Of a stretch of DNA of 64,000 nt, positions 46,562 to 55,921 are shown piece after piece (within the stretch, counting starts at the first letter, position 1; each line of letters starts with the position of its first letter). A program made the translations under genes and the position numbers. Location: contig NZ_JAMTCG010000006.1 in NCBI RefSeq assembly GCF_024171725.1, forward strand, positions 370,730-434,729, read 5' to 3'. A model generated the notes under the pieces. It saw only the letters and a program-made list of their open reading frames with translations, did no database searches and was not told where the DNA came from. This DNA comes from Williamsia serinedens. GTDB lineage: Bacteria; Actinomycetota; Actinomycetes; Mycobacteriales; Mycobacteriaceae.

Positions 46562-46941
46562 GCCCCGGGCCTCCGTGCACAGACGATCGCCCCCGGCAGT
46601 TCGGACGAAGATTCCGCGTCGACCCGAATCTCGACGACCACGTCCAGGCCCGCCGCAGCGGTCATCGCTGTCAGTTCCTCAGGCCGGGCGTGGCCGATCA
46701 TGCTCGACGAGAGGTCGATGCCGACGACATCGACACCATGGTCCCGAAGAAGGCCGGCGACACGGCCCGGTCCGCAGCCCGCATCCAGCACCGGCCCCAC
46801 ATCACGGACCTGCTCGGCGAACGCCTCCAGCGCAGCGCGGTGCCACGGTCCCGGGTCGCCGACCAACTGCACGTAGTTGTCGGCAACCGCGTCGTACGAG
46901 GCGCGGACCGCGTCCAGATCCGAAGGTGACTCGACGTCCAC
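46558..46941 (-). CDS. class I SAM methyltransferase with an internal deletion
   Basis: 127 residues. The N-terminus is a normal small methyltransferase: VRASYDAVADNYVQL and motif I VLDAGCGPGRVAGLL, VVGIDLSSSMIGHAR. Immediately after this it jumps to PEELTAMTAAAGLDVV, which in relatives lies about 90 residues later, so the central sheet with motifs II-IV is missing in frame. A working methyltransferase is unlikely. It may be a decaying gene or may retain SAM binding. GTG 46941 is the start; it is coupled to the RCC1 gene. Confidence 0.7.
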   Translation of the reverse strand: MDVESPSDLDAVRASYDAVADNYVQLVGDPGPWHRAALEAFAEQVRDVGPVLDAGCGPGRVAGLLRDHGVDVVGIDLSSSMIGHARPEELTAMTAAAGLDVVVEIRVDAESSSELPGAIVCARRPGA

Positions 46942-46963
46942 GCCGCGGACGGTAACCCACCTC

Positions 46964-46993
46964 TGGACACCCGGCGAACGGACGACGTACGCT
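46964..46993 (+). promoter_or_regulatory. promoter of the acyl-CoA carboxylase operon
   Basis: TGGACA (46964-46969) and TACGCT (46988-46993) are separated by 18 bases, giving a transcription start near 47000. Confidence 0.5.
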
Positions 46994-46998
46994 ACACA

Positions 46999-47018
46999 CA
47001 GTTATCGGCCATTAACTG
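46999..47018 (+). promoter_or_regulatory. palindromic operator before accD
   Basis: CAGTTA (46999-47004) and TAACTG (47013-47018) are perfect arms around 8 bases, placed over the predicted transcription start and just before the GAGGAGG ribosome-binding site. The position suits a repressor such as a TetR-type regulator of acyl-CoA degradation; no regulator gene is adjacent. Confidence 0.5.
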
Positions 47019-47034
47019 AAACGAGGAGGTCGTC

Positions 47035-48627
47035 GTGCCGGTCGACCGCGCGCTGAACCGCGCCGAGCACGAGCGCCTCGTCGCCGAACTCCGCGACCGC
47101 ACCGCGGCCGCTGCCCTCGGCGGTCCCGAGAAGGCCCGGGAGCGCCACGTCGCCCGCGGCAAGCTCCTGCCCCGCGACCGCGTCGACACCGTCCTCGACC
47201 CCGGCAGCCCGTTCCTCGAACTCTCCCCGCTCGCCGCGACCGACATGTACGACGACTCGTGCCCGGGCGCAGGCATGATCGCCGGCATCGGGCGGGTCGC
47301 CGGGCGCGAGTGCATGATCGTCGCCAACGACGCGACGGTGAAGGGCGGCACCTACTACCCGATCAGCGTCAAGAAGCACCTGCGGGCACAGGAGATCGCC
47401 GCCGCGAACCGCCTTCCCTGCATCTATCTCGTCGACTCCGGCGGTGCGTTCCTGCCGATGCAGGACGAGGTCTTCCCCGACCGCGAGCACTTCGGCCGCA
47501 TCTTCTTCAACCAGGCGACCATGAGCGCGAAGGGCATCGCCCAGATCGCCGCGGTACTCGGATCCTGCACCGCCGGTGGCGCATACGTGCCGGCGATGAG
47601 CGACGAAGCGGTGATCGTCCGCGATCAGGGCACCATCTTCCTCGGCGGACCACCGCTGGTGAAGGCGGCGACCGGCGAGGACGTCACCCCCGAAGAGCTC
47701 GGCGGCGGGCTGCTGCACTCGCAGACGTCCGGAGTCACCGACCATCTCGCCGCCGACGACCGAGATGCCCTTCGCCGTGTGCGATCGATCGTCGCCACCC
47801 TGGGCCCGCGGGAGCCCGCCCCGTGGGAGGTGCACGAGACCCACTCCCCCGCAGCCGATCCCGCCGAGCTCTACGACGTGGTCCCCGTCGACCTCCGGAC
47901 CCCCTATGACGTCCGTGAGGTGATCACCCGACTGGTCGACGGACGTCCTGACGGCACCTCCTCGTTCGACGAGTTCAAGGAGCTCTACGGCACCAGCCTC
48001 GTCACCGGGTTCGCGCGCATCCACGGCCATCCCGTCGGCATCGTCGCCAACAACGGCGTGCTCTTCGCCGAGTCGGCACTCAAAGGCGCCCACTTCATCG
48101 AGCTCTGCGACAAACGATCGATTCCATTGCTGTTCCTGCAGAACATCTCCGGGTTCATGGTGGGCCGCGACTACGAGGCGGGTGGCATCGCCAAGCACGG
48201 CGCGAAGATGGTCACCGCGGTCGCCTGCGCCCGCGTGCCGAAACTGACCGTGGTCATCGGCGGGTCCTACGGCGCGGGCAACTACTCCATGTGCGGACGG
48301 GCGTATTCGCCCCGCTTCCTGTGGATGTGGCCGAACGCTCGTGTCTCGGTGATGGGTGGCGAGCAGGCGGCATCGGTGCTGGCGACCGTCCGCGGTGACC
48401 AGCTCGACGCCGCCGGCAAACCCTGGTCCGACGAGGACGTCGAGGCGTTCAAGGCCCCGATCCGCGAGCAGTACGAACGCCAGGGCAACCCCTACTACTC
48501 CACCGCCCGACTCTGGGACGACGGCGTCATCGACCCCCTCGACACCCGCCGCGTCGTCGGACTCGCGCTCGGCGTCTGCGCCAACGCGCCGCTCGAACCC
48601 GTCTCCTACGGCGTCTTCCGGATGTGA
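47035..48627 (+). CDS. accD1: acyl-CoA carboxylase beta (carboxyltransferase) subunit
   Basis: 530 residues. Carboxyltransferase with [17 protein letters not shown] [25 protein letters not shown] at the N-terminus, the acyl-CoA oxyanion region [31 protein letters not shown], and the biotin-side [35 protein letters not shown]. This pattern is that of methylcrotonyl-CoA carboxylase beta, and the gene order (beta, alpha, acyl-CoA dehydrogenase) matches the accD1-accA1-fadE19 leucine degradation set. GTG 47035 follows GAGGAGG. Confidence 0.92.
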   Translation: MPVDRALNRAEHERLVAELRDRTAAAALGGPEKARERHVARGKLLPRDRVDTVLDPGSPFLELSPLAATDMYDDSCPGAGMIAGIGRVAGRECMIVANDATVKGGTYYPISVKKHLRAQEIAAANRLPCIYLVDSGGAFLPMQDEVFPDREHFGRIFFNQATMSAKGIAQIAAVLGSCTAGGAYVPAMSDEAVIVRDQGTIFLGGPPLVKAATGEDVTPEELGGGLLHSQTSGVTDHLAADDRDALRRVRSIVATLGPREPAPWEVHETHSPAADPAELYDVVPVDLRTPYDVREVITRLVDGRPDGTSSFDEFKELYGTSLVTGFARIHGHPVGIVANNGVLFAESALKGAHFIELCDKRSIPLLFLQNISGFMVGRDYEAGGIAKHGAKMVTAVACARVPKLTVVIGGSYGAGNYSMCGRAYSPRFLWMWPNARVSVMGGEQAASVLATVRGDQLDAAGKPWSDEDVEAFKAPIREQYERQGNPYYSTARLWDDGVIDPLDTRRVVGLALGVCANAPLEPVSYGVFRM

Positions 48628-50621
48628 CCACCATGACCCGACAGATCCGTTCCGTCCTCGTCGCCAACCGCGGCGAGATCGCCGTCCGTGTGATCCGCAC
48701 ACTGCGGGACATGGGGATCCGCTCCATAGCCGTCTACAGCGACGCAGACGCCGACGCGCCCCACGTCCGCGCCGCAGACGACGCGGTCCGGATCGGCCCC
48801 GCGCCGTCACGCGAGAGCTACCTCGACATCGACGCCGTGATCGGTGCGGCTCGGGTGACCGGTGCCGACGCAATCCACCCCGGATACGGATTCCTCTCGG
48901 AGAACGCCGCTTTCGTGCGCGCCTGCTCCGCGGCCGACATCGTCTTCATCGGCCCGTCCACCGAGGCGATCGCCGTGATGGGCGACAAGATCACCGCCAA
49001 GGCCACGGTGACCGGCCACGGCGTCCCCGTCGTCCCGGGGATCTCGCGCCCCGGCCTCACCGACGACGACCTCGTCGCCGCCGCGCCCGAGATCGGATTC
49101 CCCGTCCTGGTGAAGCCGTCGGCCGGGGGTGGCGGCAAGGGCATGCGTGTCGTCGACAACGCCGAGGACCTCCCCGCAGCGCTGGCCGGCGCCCGGCGCG
49201 AGGCCGCAGCATCGTTCGGCGACGACACCCTCTTCCTGGAGCGGTTCGTCCACCGTCCCCGGCACATCGAGGTGCAGGTGCTCGCCGACGAGCACGGCAC
49301 CGTGATCCACCTCGGCGAGCGGGAGTGCAGTCTCCAGCGCCGCCACCAGAAGGTCATCGAGGAGGCACCGTCGCCGCTGCTCGACGAGGCCACCCGCGCG
49401 CGGATCGGTGAGGCCGCGTGCGCGACGGCCCGCAGTGTCGGCTACACCGGTGCCGGAACCGTCGAGTTCATCGTCTCGGCCGACGCCCCTGACGAGTTCT
49501 TCTTCATGGAGATGAACACCCGACTCCAGGTGGAGCACCCGGTCACCGAGATGGTCACCGGTGTGGACCTCGTCGCCTGGCAGGTGCGCGTCGCCCGCGG
49601 CGAGCCACTTGCCCTGGCCCAGGACGACATCCGGCTCGCCGGCCACGCGATCGAGGCACGGGTCTACGCCGAGGACCCCGCAGCGGGGTTCGTCCCCACC
49701 GGTGGCACCGTCGCGCAGGCGCGTTTCGCCTCCGGCGTCGGCGTGCGCGTCGACGCCGGGATCGCCGACGGCACGGTCGTCGGCGGGAACTACGACCCCA
49801 TGCTGGCGAAGGTGATCGCCCACGCCGACACCCGGGACGAGGCGATCGCCCGCCTCGACGGCGCACTCGCCGACACCGCGCTGCTCGGCATCGGCACCAA
49901 CGTGGACTTCCTCCGCTTCCTGCTCGCCGACGCCGACGTCCGGGCGGGTCGTCTCGACACCGCGCTCCTCGACAGCGTCGCCGCCGGATACGAACCGACG
50001 GTGGTCCCGGATGACGTCCTCGTCGCACTCGCGGCCGTGGATGCTGCCGCAGGCTGGGACGCGTCCGACGACCCCTGGTCCCGCTCCGACGGTTGGCGTC
50101 TCAACGGTCCGGCGTCGGCGCAGACCGTCCGCCTCGGGTCAGGGGACACCGTCCACACCGTCGCGACGCGCGGTGAGCCGAGTGCGCTGGCCGTCGTCGT
50201 CGATGGTGAGGAGCACAGGGCGACAGTCGGATCGGCGACAGGTTCGCACGCGATCGTGACCGTCGATGCCCGGCGTCGCGAGTACGCACTCGCCGTCGAC
50301 GGCACCGTGACGTGGGTGAGTAGCCCCGGCGGCACGTGGGCGGTCCACCGGGTCGACGAGGAACGCAGTACCACGACGAGCGCCGCCGCCGGCGACACCG
50401 ATGTGCGGAGTCCGATGCCGGGCAGCGTGATCGCCTTACCCGTCGACGCGGGGTCGACTGTGTCGGCCGGGGCCGTCGTCGCGGTCGTCGAGGCGATGAA
50501 GATGGAGCATTCGCTCACCGCGGCCGTCGACGGTGTCGTCGACGTCGTCGTGTCGGTGGGCGATCAGGTGAAGGTCGGCGACGTGCTCGTGCACGTGCGA
50601 CCGGAGGGAGAACAGACATGA
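48624..50621 (+). CDS. accA1: acyl-CoA carboxylase alpha subunit (biotin carboxylase plus biotin carrier)
   Basis: 665 residues. Biotin carboxylase domain: [19 protein letters not shown], the ATP-grasp loop [14 protein letters not shown], and [22 protein letters not shown]. The C-terminal carrier domain has the biotinylation site [10 protein letters not shown] about 45 residues from the end. It carboxylates biotin for the beta subunit, probably acting on 3-methylcrotonyl-CoA. The start is GTG 48624 (4-base overlap with the beta stop) or ATG 48633. Confidence 0.93.
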   Translation: MTTMTRQIRSVLVANRGEIAVRVIRTLRDMGIRSIAVYSDADADAPHVRAADDAVRIGPAPSRESYLDIDAVIGAARVTGADAIHPGYGFLSENAAFVRACSAADIVFIGPSTEAIAVMGDKITAKATVTGHGVPVVPGISRPGLTDDDLVAAAPEIGFPVLVKPSAGGGGKGMRVVDNAEDLPAALAGARREAAASFGDDTLFLERFVHRPRHIEVQVLADEHGTVIHLGERECSLQRRHQKVIEEAPSPLLDEATRARIGEAACATARSVGYTGAGTVEFIVSADAPDEFFFMEMNTRLQVEHPVTEMVTGVDLVAWQVRVARGEPLALAQDDIRLAGHAIEARVYAEDPAAGFVPTGGTVAQARFASGVGVRVDAGIADGTVVGGNYDPMLAKVIAHADTRDEAIARLDGALADTALLGIGTNVDFLRFLLADADVRAGRLDTALLDSVAAGYEPTVVPDDVLVALAAVDAAAGWDASDDPWSRSDGWRLNGPASAQTVRLGSGDTVHTVATRGEPSALAVVVDGEEHRATVGSATGSHAIVTVDARRREYALAVDGTVTWVSSPGGTWAVHRVDEERSTTTSAAAGDTDVRSPMPGSVIALPVDAGSTVSAGAVVAVVEAMKMEHSLTAAVDGVVDVVVSVGDQVKVGDVLVHVRPEGEQT

Positions 50622-51781
50622 GCGGGTTCCTGAGCACGGAGGACCTCCCCGAGGACTACCGCGACCTGAAGGCCACGGTCGCCGACTTCGCCCGGACGGT
50701 CGTCGCACCCGTTGCCGCACAGCATGATCGCGACCACACGTTCCCGTACGACGTCGTCAAGGGCATGGCCGACATGGGCCTCTTCGGGCTGCCCTTCCCC
50801 GAGGAGTACGGCGGTATGGGCGGCGACTACTTCGCGCTGTGCCTCGCGCTGGAGGAGCTGGGCAAGGTCGACCAGAGCGTCGCGATCACCCTCGAGGCGG
50901 CGGTCTCACTGGGCGCCATGCCGATCCACCGATTCGGCACCGAGGAGCAGAAGCAGGAGTGGCTGCCTCGCCTGGCGTCCGGGCAGGCGCTCGGCGGCTT
51001 CGGACTGACGGAACCCGGGGCGGGCAGCGATGCCGGGGGCACCACCACGACCGCCGTCCTCGACGGCGACGAGTGGGTCATCAACGGCGCCAAGCAGTTC
51101 ATCACCAACTCCGGCACCGACATCACCGCACTGGTCACCGTAGCCGCCGTGACCGGAACCGATGCGGCGGGCCGCAAACAGATCTCGACGATCATCGTGC
51201 CCAGCGGCACCCCGGGTTTCGAGGTCGGACCCGCCTACGACAAGGTCGGCTGGAACGCGTCGGACACCCACCCGCTGTCCTTCACCGATGTCCGCGTCCC
51301 GCGGGAGAACCTCCTCGGCGAGAAGGGCCGCGGCTACGCCAACTTCCTCCGCATCCTCGACGAGGGACGTATCGCCATCGCCGCGTTGGCGGTCGGCGTC
51401 GCGCAGGGCTGTGTCGACGAGTGCGTCCGCTACGCCAAGGAGCGCAGCGCGTTCGGCCGTCCCATCGGCGACAACCAGTCGGTGGCCTTCACCATCGCCC
51501 GCATGCAGGCCCGGGCGTACACCGCGCGCACGGCCTACTACGACGCCGCCGCTCTGATGCTGTCGGGCAAGCCGTTCAAGCGTCAGGCGTCGATCGCGAA
51601 GATGATCGCGTCCGAGGCGGCCATGGACAACGCCCGCGACGGCACACAGGTGCACGGCGGCTACGGGTTCATGAACGAGTACACCGTGTCCCGGCACTAC
51701 CGCGACTCGAAGATCCTCGAGATCGGTGAGGGCACCACCGAGGTCCAGCTGATGCTGATCGCGCGCGACCTGGGCCTGTAG
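50618..51781 (+). CDS. fadE19: acyl-CoA dehydrogenase, isovaleryl-CoA type
   Basis: 387 residues. Flavin-binding stretches [16 protein letters not shown] and [15 protein letters not shown], then [18 protein letters not shown] and [27 protein letters not shown] C-terminus ([17 protein letters not shown]) are those of short/branched-chain acyl-CoA dehydrogenases. Oxidises isovaleryl-CoA to 3-methylcrotonyl-CoA, the substrate of the carboxylase upstream, by inference from context. ATG 50618 overlaps the accA1 stop and has GGAGGGAG upstream. It is last in the operon and ends 2 bases before a convergent gene. Confidence 0.92.
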   Translation: MSGFLSTEDLPEDYRDLKATVADFARTVVAPVAAQHDRDHTFPYDVVKGMADMGLFGLPFPEEYGGMGGDYFALCLALEELGKVDQSVAITLEAAVSLGAMPIHRFGTEEQKQEWLPRLASGQALGGFGLTEPGAGSDAGGTTTTAVLDGDEWVINGAKQFITNSGTDITALVTVAAVTGTDAAGRKQISTIIVPSGTPGFEVGPAYDKVGWNASDTHPLSFTDVRVPRENLLGEKGRGYANFLRILDEGRIAIAALAVGVAQGCVDECVRYAKERSAFGRPIGDNQSVAFTIARMQARAYTARTAYYDAAALMLSGKPFKRQASIAKMIASEAAMDNARDGTQVHGGYGFMNEYTVSRHYRDSKILEIGEGTTEVQLMLIARDLGL

Positions 51782-51783
51782 CT

Positions 51784-52323
51784 CTATGCCCGGTCGGCGA
51801 CGACGCGGGGGATCGCGTCGACGAACCGCTGGAGGGTCAGGCCGACCACCGGCCGACCGACCGCGACGCCCAGTCTGGCGACCGGGTTCTTCGGCGCCAT
51901 CGCGGTGATCCAGGTGAGGCGGCACCCGCGTGACGTCGGCTCGATCCGGTAGTCCTCGAGGAACGCCGACAGCGCGGTCGACGACGACGCGTCGAACCGG
52001 AACACCAGTCTCTCGCCACGCTCCCAGACGAGGAACTTCTCGTACCCGGTCAGCCCCGCGACCATCTGCACGGTGCGCTCGGACCCGACGCCGTGGGGTT
52101 CGCCGGTCGTCCACCGCGCGTGACGGACCACCTTCGCCCACCGCGGGAGGGCGTCAGCGTCGACGAGGACGTCGAACACCACCTCGGGGGACGCGTCGAT
52201 CTCGACGCTGCTGTCGAACCGCACCGGTGCGGTGCCGGCCCAGTCGGCGTCGACCTGGTCCATCTCGTGTCGTGCAGCCATGGGGTCATCGTTCCCGGTG
52301 ACGCCGCGCAGGTAAACCGCCAC
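51784..52323 (-). CDS. SRPBCC-family (polyketide cyclase-like) protein
   Basis: 179 residues as drawn: RFDSSVEIDASPEVVFDVLVDADALPRWAKVV is the standard START-like N-terminus, with a long C-terminal helix GRPVVGLTLQRFVDAIPRVVADRA. It probably binds a lipid-like ligand; family members otherwise lack an enzyme assignment. The start is uncertain: GTG 52323 or ATG 52281 (165 residues), neither with a clear ribosome-binding site. It is divergent from the PEP-mutase-like gene, with two palindromic operators between them. Confidence 0.83.
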   Translation of the reverse strand: MAVYLRGVTGNDDPMAARHEMDQVDADWAGTAPVRFDSSVEIDASPEVVFDVLVDADALPRWAKVVRHARWTTGEPHGVGSERTVQMVAGLTGYEKFLVWERGERLVFRFDASSSTALSAFLEDYRIEPTSRGCRLTWITAMAPKNPVARLGVAVGRPVVGLTLQRFVDAIPRVVADRA

Positions 52324-52330
52324 GGCGCGG

Positions 52331-52391
52331 GAGAACGCTCGTTCTCACATCCTGGGACACGAGGAATGACCACCGGAGAACGCTCGTTGTC
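52331..52391. promoter_or_regulatory. two copies of a 16-base palindromic operator
   Basis: GAGAACGCTCGTTCTC (52331-52346) is a perfect palindrome with 7-base arms; GAGAACGCTCGTTGTC (52376-52391) is a second copy with one change. They are 45 bases apart, close to four helical turns, and fill the gap between divergent genes. The shape is typical of TetR-family sites. No regulator gene is adjacent. Confidence 0.65.
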
Positions 52392-52397
52392 CGGCGC

Positions 52398-53150
52398 ATG
52401 ACGAACCTCAGCGACAAGGCCACCACCCTCCTGCAGCTGCACCGGCCCGGCGACCCGGTCATCCTCCCCACCGTCTGGGACGCCTGGTCGGCGAACCTCG
52501 CGGTCGACGCCGGCTTCACCGCACTGACCGTCGGGAGCCACCCGATCTCCGACTCCATCGGCAAGCCCGACAACGAGGGCCTCACCTTCGACGAGGTGCT
52601 CACCCGCATCCGCCAGATCACCGCGGCCGTCGACGTTCCCATCTCCGTCGACATCGAGGGCGGTTACGGCGAGGACCCGAAGCGTCTGATCGAGGGGTTG
52701 GTCGACGCCGGCGCCGTCGGCCTGAACATCGAGGACACCGTGCACAGCGAGGGCGGTCGGCTGCGTGAGGCGCAGGAGCACGCGGACTTCGTCGGCGCAC
52801 TGCGCGCCGCGTCGGACGCGACGGACGTCCACGTCGTCATCAACGCCCGGACCGACCTGTTCATCAAGCAGGTCGGCGACGAGGCCGACCGGGTCCAGCG
52901 GGCCATCGAGCGACTGAACCTCGCCGCACAGGCCGGGGCCGACGTCCTCTACCCCGTCGGGTTCCACAGCGACGACGTCCAGAAGCGCCTGACCAGCGAA
53001 CTGACCCTGCCGGTCAACGCGATCGGCCATCCCGCGAAGAACGACAAGCAGTCGCTCGCGGCGCTGGGCGTCGCCCGCGTCAGCTTCGGCCCGCTGCTGC
53101 AGGCGACCCTCGCCGAGCGTGCGACGGAATTGCTGCACCGCTGGAACTGA
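52398..53150 (+). CDS. isocitrate lyase/PEP mutase-family protein
   Basis: 250 residues. TIM barrel with PTVWDAWSANLAVDAGFTALTVGSH, the catalytic region ISVDIEGGYGEDP, and GLNIEDTVHSEGGRL (Mg-binding acid residues) followed by VVINARTDLF. Members include PEP mutase, 2-methylisocitrate lyase and oxaloacetate hydrolases, and this short form lacks the K-K-C-G-H loop of isocitrate lyases, so the reaction is open. No ribosome-binding site precedes ATG 52398, which may be leaderless or depend on the operator region. Confidence 0.87.
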   Translation: MTNLSDKATTLLQLHRPGDPVILPTVWDAWSANLAVDAGFTALTVGSHPISDSIGKPDNEGLTFDEVLTRIRQITAAVDVPISVDIEGGYGEDPKRLIEGLVDAGAVGLNIEDTVHSEGGRLREAQEHADFVGALRAASDATDVHVVINARTDLFIKQVGDEADRVQRAIERLNLAAQAGADVLYPVGFHSDDVQKRLTSELTLPVNAIGHPAKNDKQSLAALGVARVSFGPLLQATLAERATELLHRWN

Positions 53151-53166
53151 CGGTTTCCTCACCTCA

Positions 53167-53178
53167 GAGCGATCGTTC
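53167..53178 (+). promoter_or_regulatory. possible third operator half-match
   Basis: GAGCGATCGTTC has the same outer arms as the palindromes at 52.3 kb (GAxCG..CGTTC) with a different centre. It lies 45 bases upstream of the amidohydrolase start, which would put that gene in the same regulon. Confidence 0.3.
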
Positions 53179-53222
53179 ATCTAGACTCGGTTCACAACCG
53201 ATGTTGAGGATCGAGGTGTTGG

Positions 53223-54299
53223 GTGGACGATCGCGAACCGGCGGCGGTGACCCGTCGAGCCGTCCTGTCGACGGCAGGGCGGGTCGCCGCCGCGACGTCT
53301 GCGGGCATCGCGAGGATGAGCGTGGGTGACGCGGTGGCCGCGGCGACCCCTGGATCCGACACCGCCCGTCTCGTGGACGTGCACGCGCACTTCCTCCCCG
53401 ACTTCTACGTCGCCGCGGCCCGGCGGGCGGGGATCGCCTTCCCGGACGGGATGCCGTTCTGGCCGCAGTGGTCGGTGGAGGAACACCTGCAGCTGATGGA
53501 CACGAACGGCATCGAGAGGTCGATCCTGTCGATCTCCTCGCCCGGGGTGCACTTCGGCGACGACGCGGCCGCACGGTCACTTGCCCGGCAGTTCAACGAC
53601 TTCGGGGCCGGCGTCGTCGCGCGACACCGCGGTCGATTCGGCCTGTTCGCATCGCTGCCGATGCCGGACGTCGCGGGAGCGGTCGCGGAGGCACGTCGCG
53701 CGCTCGACGACCTCCGCGCCGACGGTGTGGCGCTGCTGTCGAATGCACGGGGCATGTACCTCGGAGACGTCCGCATGGAACCCCTTCTGGCGTTCCTGCA
53801 CAGTCGTCGCGCTCGGGTCTTCGTTCACCCCGCGGCGCCGCCGAACGCCCAGTCGGTGTCGCTGGGTTATCCGATCCCGTTGATGGAGTTCCTCTTCGAC
53901 AGCGCACGCGCCGCGACGAACCTGGTCCTGCTCGACGTCGTCGACCGCTACCCCGGCATCCGGTGGGTCTTCTGCCACGGCGGCGGGGTGCTGCCTCTGG
54001 TCGCCGATCGTGTCGACTTCTTCCGACGACAGTTCCACGCCGACGGCCTGGGTCGCCCCATGCCGGACGTGCTGCGGGACCTCTGGTTCGACACGGCCGG
54101 CACGCCGTTCCCCCGTGTGATCCCCACGCTGACGTCGATGGTGGGTACGCACCGGGTGCTCTACGGCAGCGACCACTGCTTCACGCCCGCGTCGGCTGTC
54201 GCCGAACAGATCCGGTCGATCGAGACCGCTGCTCCGCCGGGCGGTTTCCCCGGCTGGCGATCACTCACCCGGGCGAACACCGACCGGTTTCTGCGCTGA
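53223..54299 (+). CDS. Tat-signal amidohydrolase (ACMSD-like)
   Basis: 358 residues. A twin-arginine signal TRRAVLSTAGRVAAATSAG is followed by an Ala-rich linker, then the metal-binding VDVHAHFLPD (His54, His56), FVHPAAPP, FCHGGGVLPLVADR and the terminal LYGSDHCF with the metal Asp. This is the decarboxylase-type (amidohydrolase 2) family, where exported members are uncommon. The substrate is unknown. GTG 53223 has GAGG at seven bases. The third operator candidate lies upstream. Confidence 0.86.
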   Translation: MDDREPAAVTRRAVLSTAGRVAAATSAGIARMSVGDAVAAATPGSDTARLVDVHAHFLPDFYVAAARRAGIAFPDGMPFWPQWSVEEHLQLMDTNGIERSILSISSPGVHFGDDAAARSLARQFNDFGAGVVARHRGRFGLFASLPMPDVAGAVAEARRALDDLRADGVALLSNARGMYLGDVRMEPLLAFLHSRRARVFVHPAAPPNAQSVSLGYPIPLMEFLFDSARAATNLVLLDVVDRYPGIRWVFCHGGGVLPLVADRVDFFRRQFHADGLGRPMPDVLRDLWFDTAGTPFPRVIPTLTSMVGTHRVLYGSDHCFTPASAVAEQIRSIETAAPPGGFPGWRSLTRANTDRFLR

Positions 54300-54303
54300 C
54301 CGG

Positions 54304-55092
54304 TCAGGACGACGGGCGAGCCTTCTCCGCCATCGCGGCCGCCTTCTCCGGCTCGGGGGTGGTGCGGTTGTCGGCGGCCTCCTGCTTGGTGGCGTCGTCG
54401 CCGCCGACGACGTGGTCGTCACCGGCCATCACCGCGGCGAAGCCCTGTGCTGCGACCTGCGTCTTGTCGTTCTTCCAGCTGTTGTCGCCGTAGACGGTGT
54501 CGCCCATCCCGGCGTTGGCGTGGAAGTCGCTGTCGGTGGCGCCGGGCAACAGTGCTGTCACGGTCACCCCGGAGTCGCGCAGTTCCTCCCGCAACGATTC
54601 CGCGAACGAGAACCCGAACGCCTTCGACGGGCCGTAGACGGTCTCGTACGGCGTGGGTGTCGTCGCCGACACCGACGACACGATGAGGATGCGCCCCTGG
54701 CCACGCGGCACCATCTGCTGCACCACCCGCTTGGCGAAATGCACCGTCCCGCTGACGTTGATGGCGATCAGTCGCAGTTCGTCGTCGAGGTCGGTGTCGA
54801 CGAACGCCCCGCCGAGACCCACGCCGACGTTCAGCACGGCGAGGTCGACCGGCCGTCCGAGACCGACGACGAACTGCCAGAAGCTCTCCACACCGTCGTA
54901 GGTGGATGCGTCCGCGCGATGCGCCCAGGCATCCACACCGAGCTCGCGCAGGGATGCCGCGGCGGCGTCCACCTTCTCGCTCGACCCGGACACGGCGACG
55001 TCGAAACCGTGCTGCGCGCACTGTCTCGCCAGTTCCAACCCGATACCGGAGGAACCTCCGGTGACGACGGCCAGCGGTCGATCCTGCGCCAT
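54304..55092 (-). CDS. short-chain dehydrogenase/reductase
   Basis: 262 residues: TGGSSGIGLELARQ loop, NVGVGLGG in place of NNAG, catalytic Ser in IVSSVSATTP and YGPSKAFGF (Y-x-x-x-K). A charged tail ends in AEKARPSS. ATG 55092 has GGGAGGAG eight bases upstream; the frame is open to 55155 but without support. It belongs to the DltE/YqjQ-like branch. Substrate unknown. Confidence 0.89.
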   Translation of the reverse strand: MAQDRPLAVVTGGSSGIGLELARQCAQHGFDVAVSGSSEKVDAAAASLRELGVDAWAHRADASTYDGVESFWQFVVGLGRPVDLAVLNVGVGLGGAFVDTDLDDELRLIAINVSGTVHFAKRVVQQMVPRGQGRILIVSSVSATTPTPYETVYGPSKAFGFSFAESLREELRDSGVTVTALLPGATDSDFHANAGMGDTVYGDNSWKNDKTQVAAQGFAAVMAGDDHVVGGDDATKQEAADNRTTPEPEKAAAMAEKARPSS

Positions 55093-55203
55093 GAGCGACT
55101 CCTCCCACACGGGGGTTCGTGACATCGGCGGTCGTCTCCACCATCGACGTCCCACGGTATTGCCGTACGGTGAGCCCGGCCAGCACCAGCGGGGGTCGGC
55201 CGG

Positions 55204-55533
55204 CTAGGCCGAGACCGCCCCGAGTTCGATCGCGAGGACACCGACGACGATGAGTCCGATGCCGGCGAGCATGCGGCGGGTGAGCGGCTCGGCGAACAGG
55301 TAGCGCGAAGCGACGGCCGTCAACGCCACACCGGCCGCCGCCCAGATCCCGTAGGCGACACCCAACGCGAGACCCGCACGCAGCGCACCGATCAGCGCGA
55401 GGAAGGCGACGACGTAACCGACGGCGACGGCGACGTAGAACGCACGGCGGCCGGTCGCCGCCGCCCGCAACGACAGCGTGCCGAGCACCTCGGAGACGAT
55501 CGCGAGGAGCAGGAAGAGGTAGGCGGCGGTCAC
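55204..55533 (-). CDS. small multidrug resistance (SMR) protein, second subunit
   Basis: 109 residues with four helices and the SMR signature LLLAIVSEVLGTLSLRAA, in which the conserved membrane Glu is present, plus GVAYGIWAAAGVALTA. GTG 55533 overlaps the stop of the other SMR gene (GTGA). Paired SMR genes usually make heterodimers (EbrAB, MdtIJ type) exporting cations or polyamines. Confidence 0.92.
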   Translation of the reverse strand: MTAAYLFLLLAIVSEVLGTLSLRAAATGRRAFYVAVAVGYVVAFLALIGALRAGLALGVAYGIWAAAGVALTAVASRYLFAEPLTRRMLAGIGLIVVGVLAIELGAVSA

Positions 55534-55856
55534 GGTGTCGGCTCGCTCGAGCCGGTCTCGACCAGCAGCACGCCCGCGATGACGAGGGCGATCCCCACGA
55601 TCATCACCGGGGTCAGGGCCTCGTCGAAGACCAGCCAGGACAGGACGGCGGTCAGGGCGACGCCACCCGCTCCCCAGATCCCGTAGGCGACGCCCAGCCC
55701 GAGACCCCGTTTCAGCACCAGCGTCAGACATGCGAAGGCGACCACGTACCCGACCGCGACGACGACATAGAAGGCCGGATGCGTCTGCGACCCCTTCAAC
55801 GACAGCGTCGCGGCGACCTCCGCGACGATCGCGCCGGCAAGGATCAACCACGTCAT
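55530..55856 (-). CDS. small multidrug resistance (SMR) protein, first subunit
   Basis: 108 residues, four helices: AGAIVAEVAATLSLKGS with the essential Glu, GVAYGIWGAGGVALTAVLSWLVFDE and a final VIAGVLLVETGSSEP. It shares about half its residues with the downstream copy and is translationally coupled to it. It starts 66 bases from the divergent YdeI-like gene. Confidence 0.93.
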   Translation of the reverse strand: MTWLILAGAIVAEVAATLSLKGSQTHPAFYVVVAVGYVVAFACLTLVLKRGLGLGVAYGIWGAGGVALTAVLSWLVFDEALTPVMIVGIALVIAGVLLVETGSSEPTP

Positions 55857-55908
55857 CCCGCGACCCCATCATCTTCGGCGTCGCCGCACCAAGTCGCGGC
55901 GCGCTCAC

Positions 55909-55914
55909 TACTCT
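55909..55914 (+). promoter_or_regulatory. -10 element of a probable leaderless gene
   Basis: TACTCT is followed by seven bases and ATG 55922, without a ribosome-binding site. Confidence 0.4.
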
Positions 55915-55921
55915 CCTGCGC

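Noticed and set aside
44900..46876. A 658-codon plus-strand frame across the HNH and RCC1 genes
   Set aside because: Antisense to the DUF222 and RCC1 coding sequence; the apparent repeats are reflections of the RCC1 repeats.
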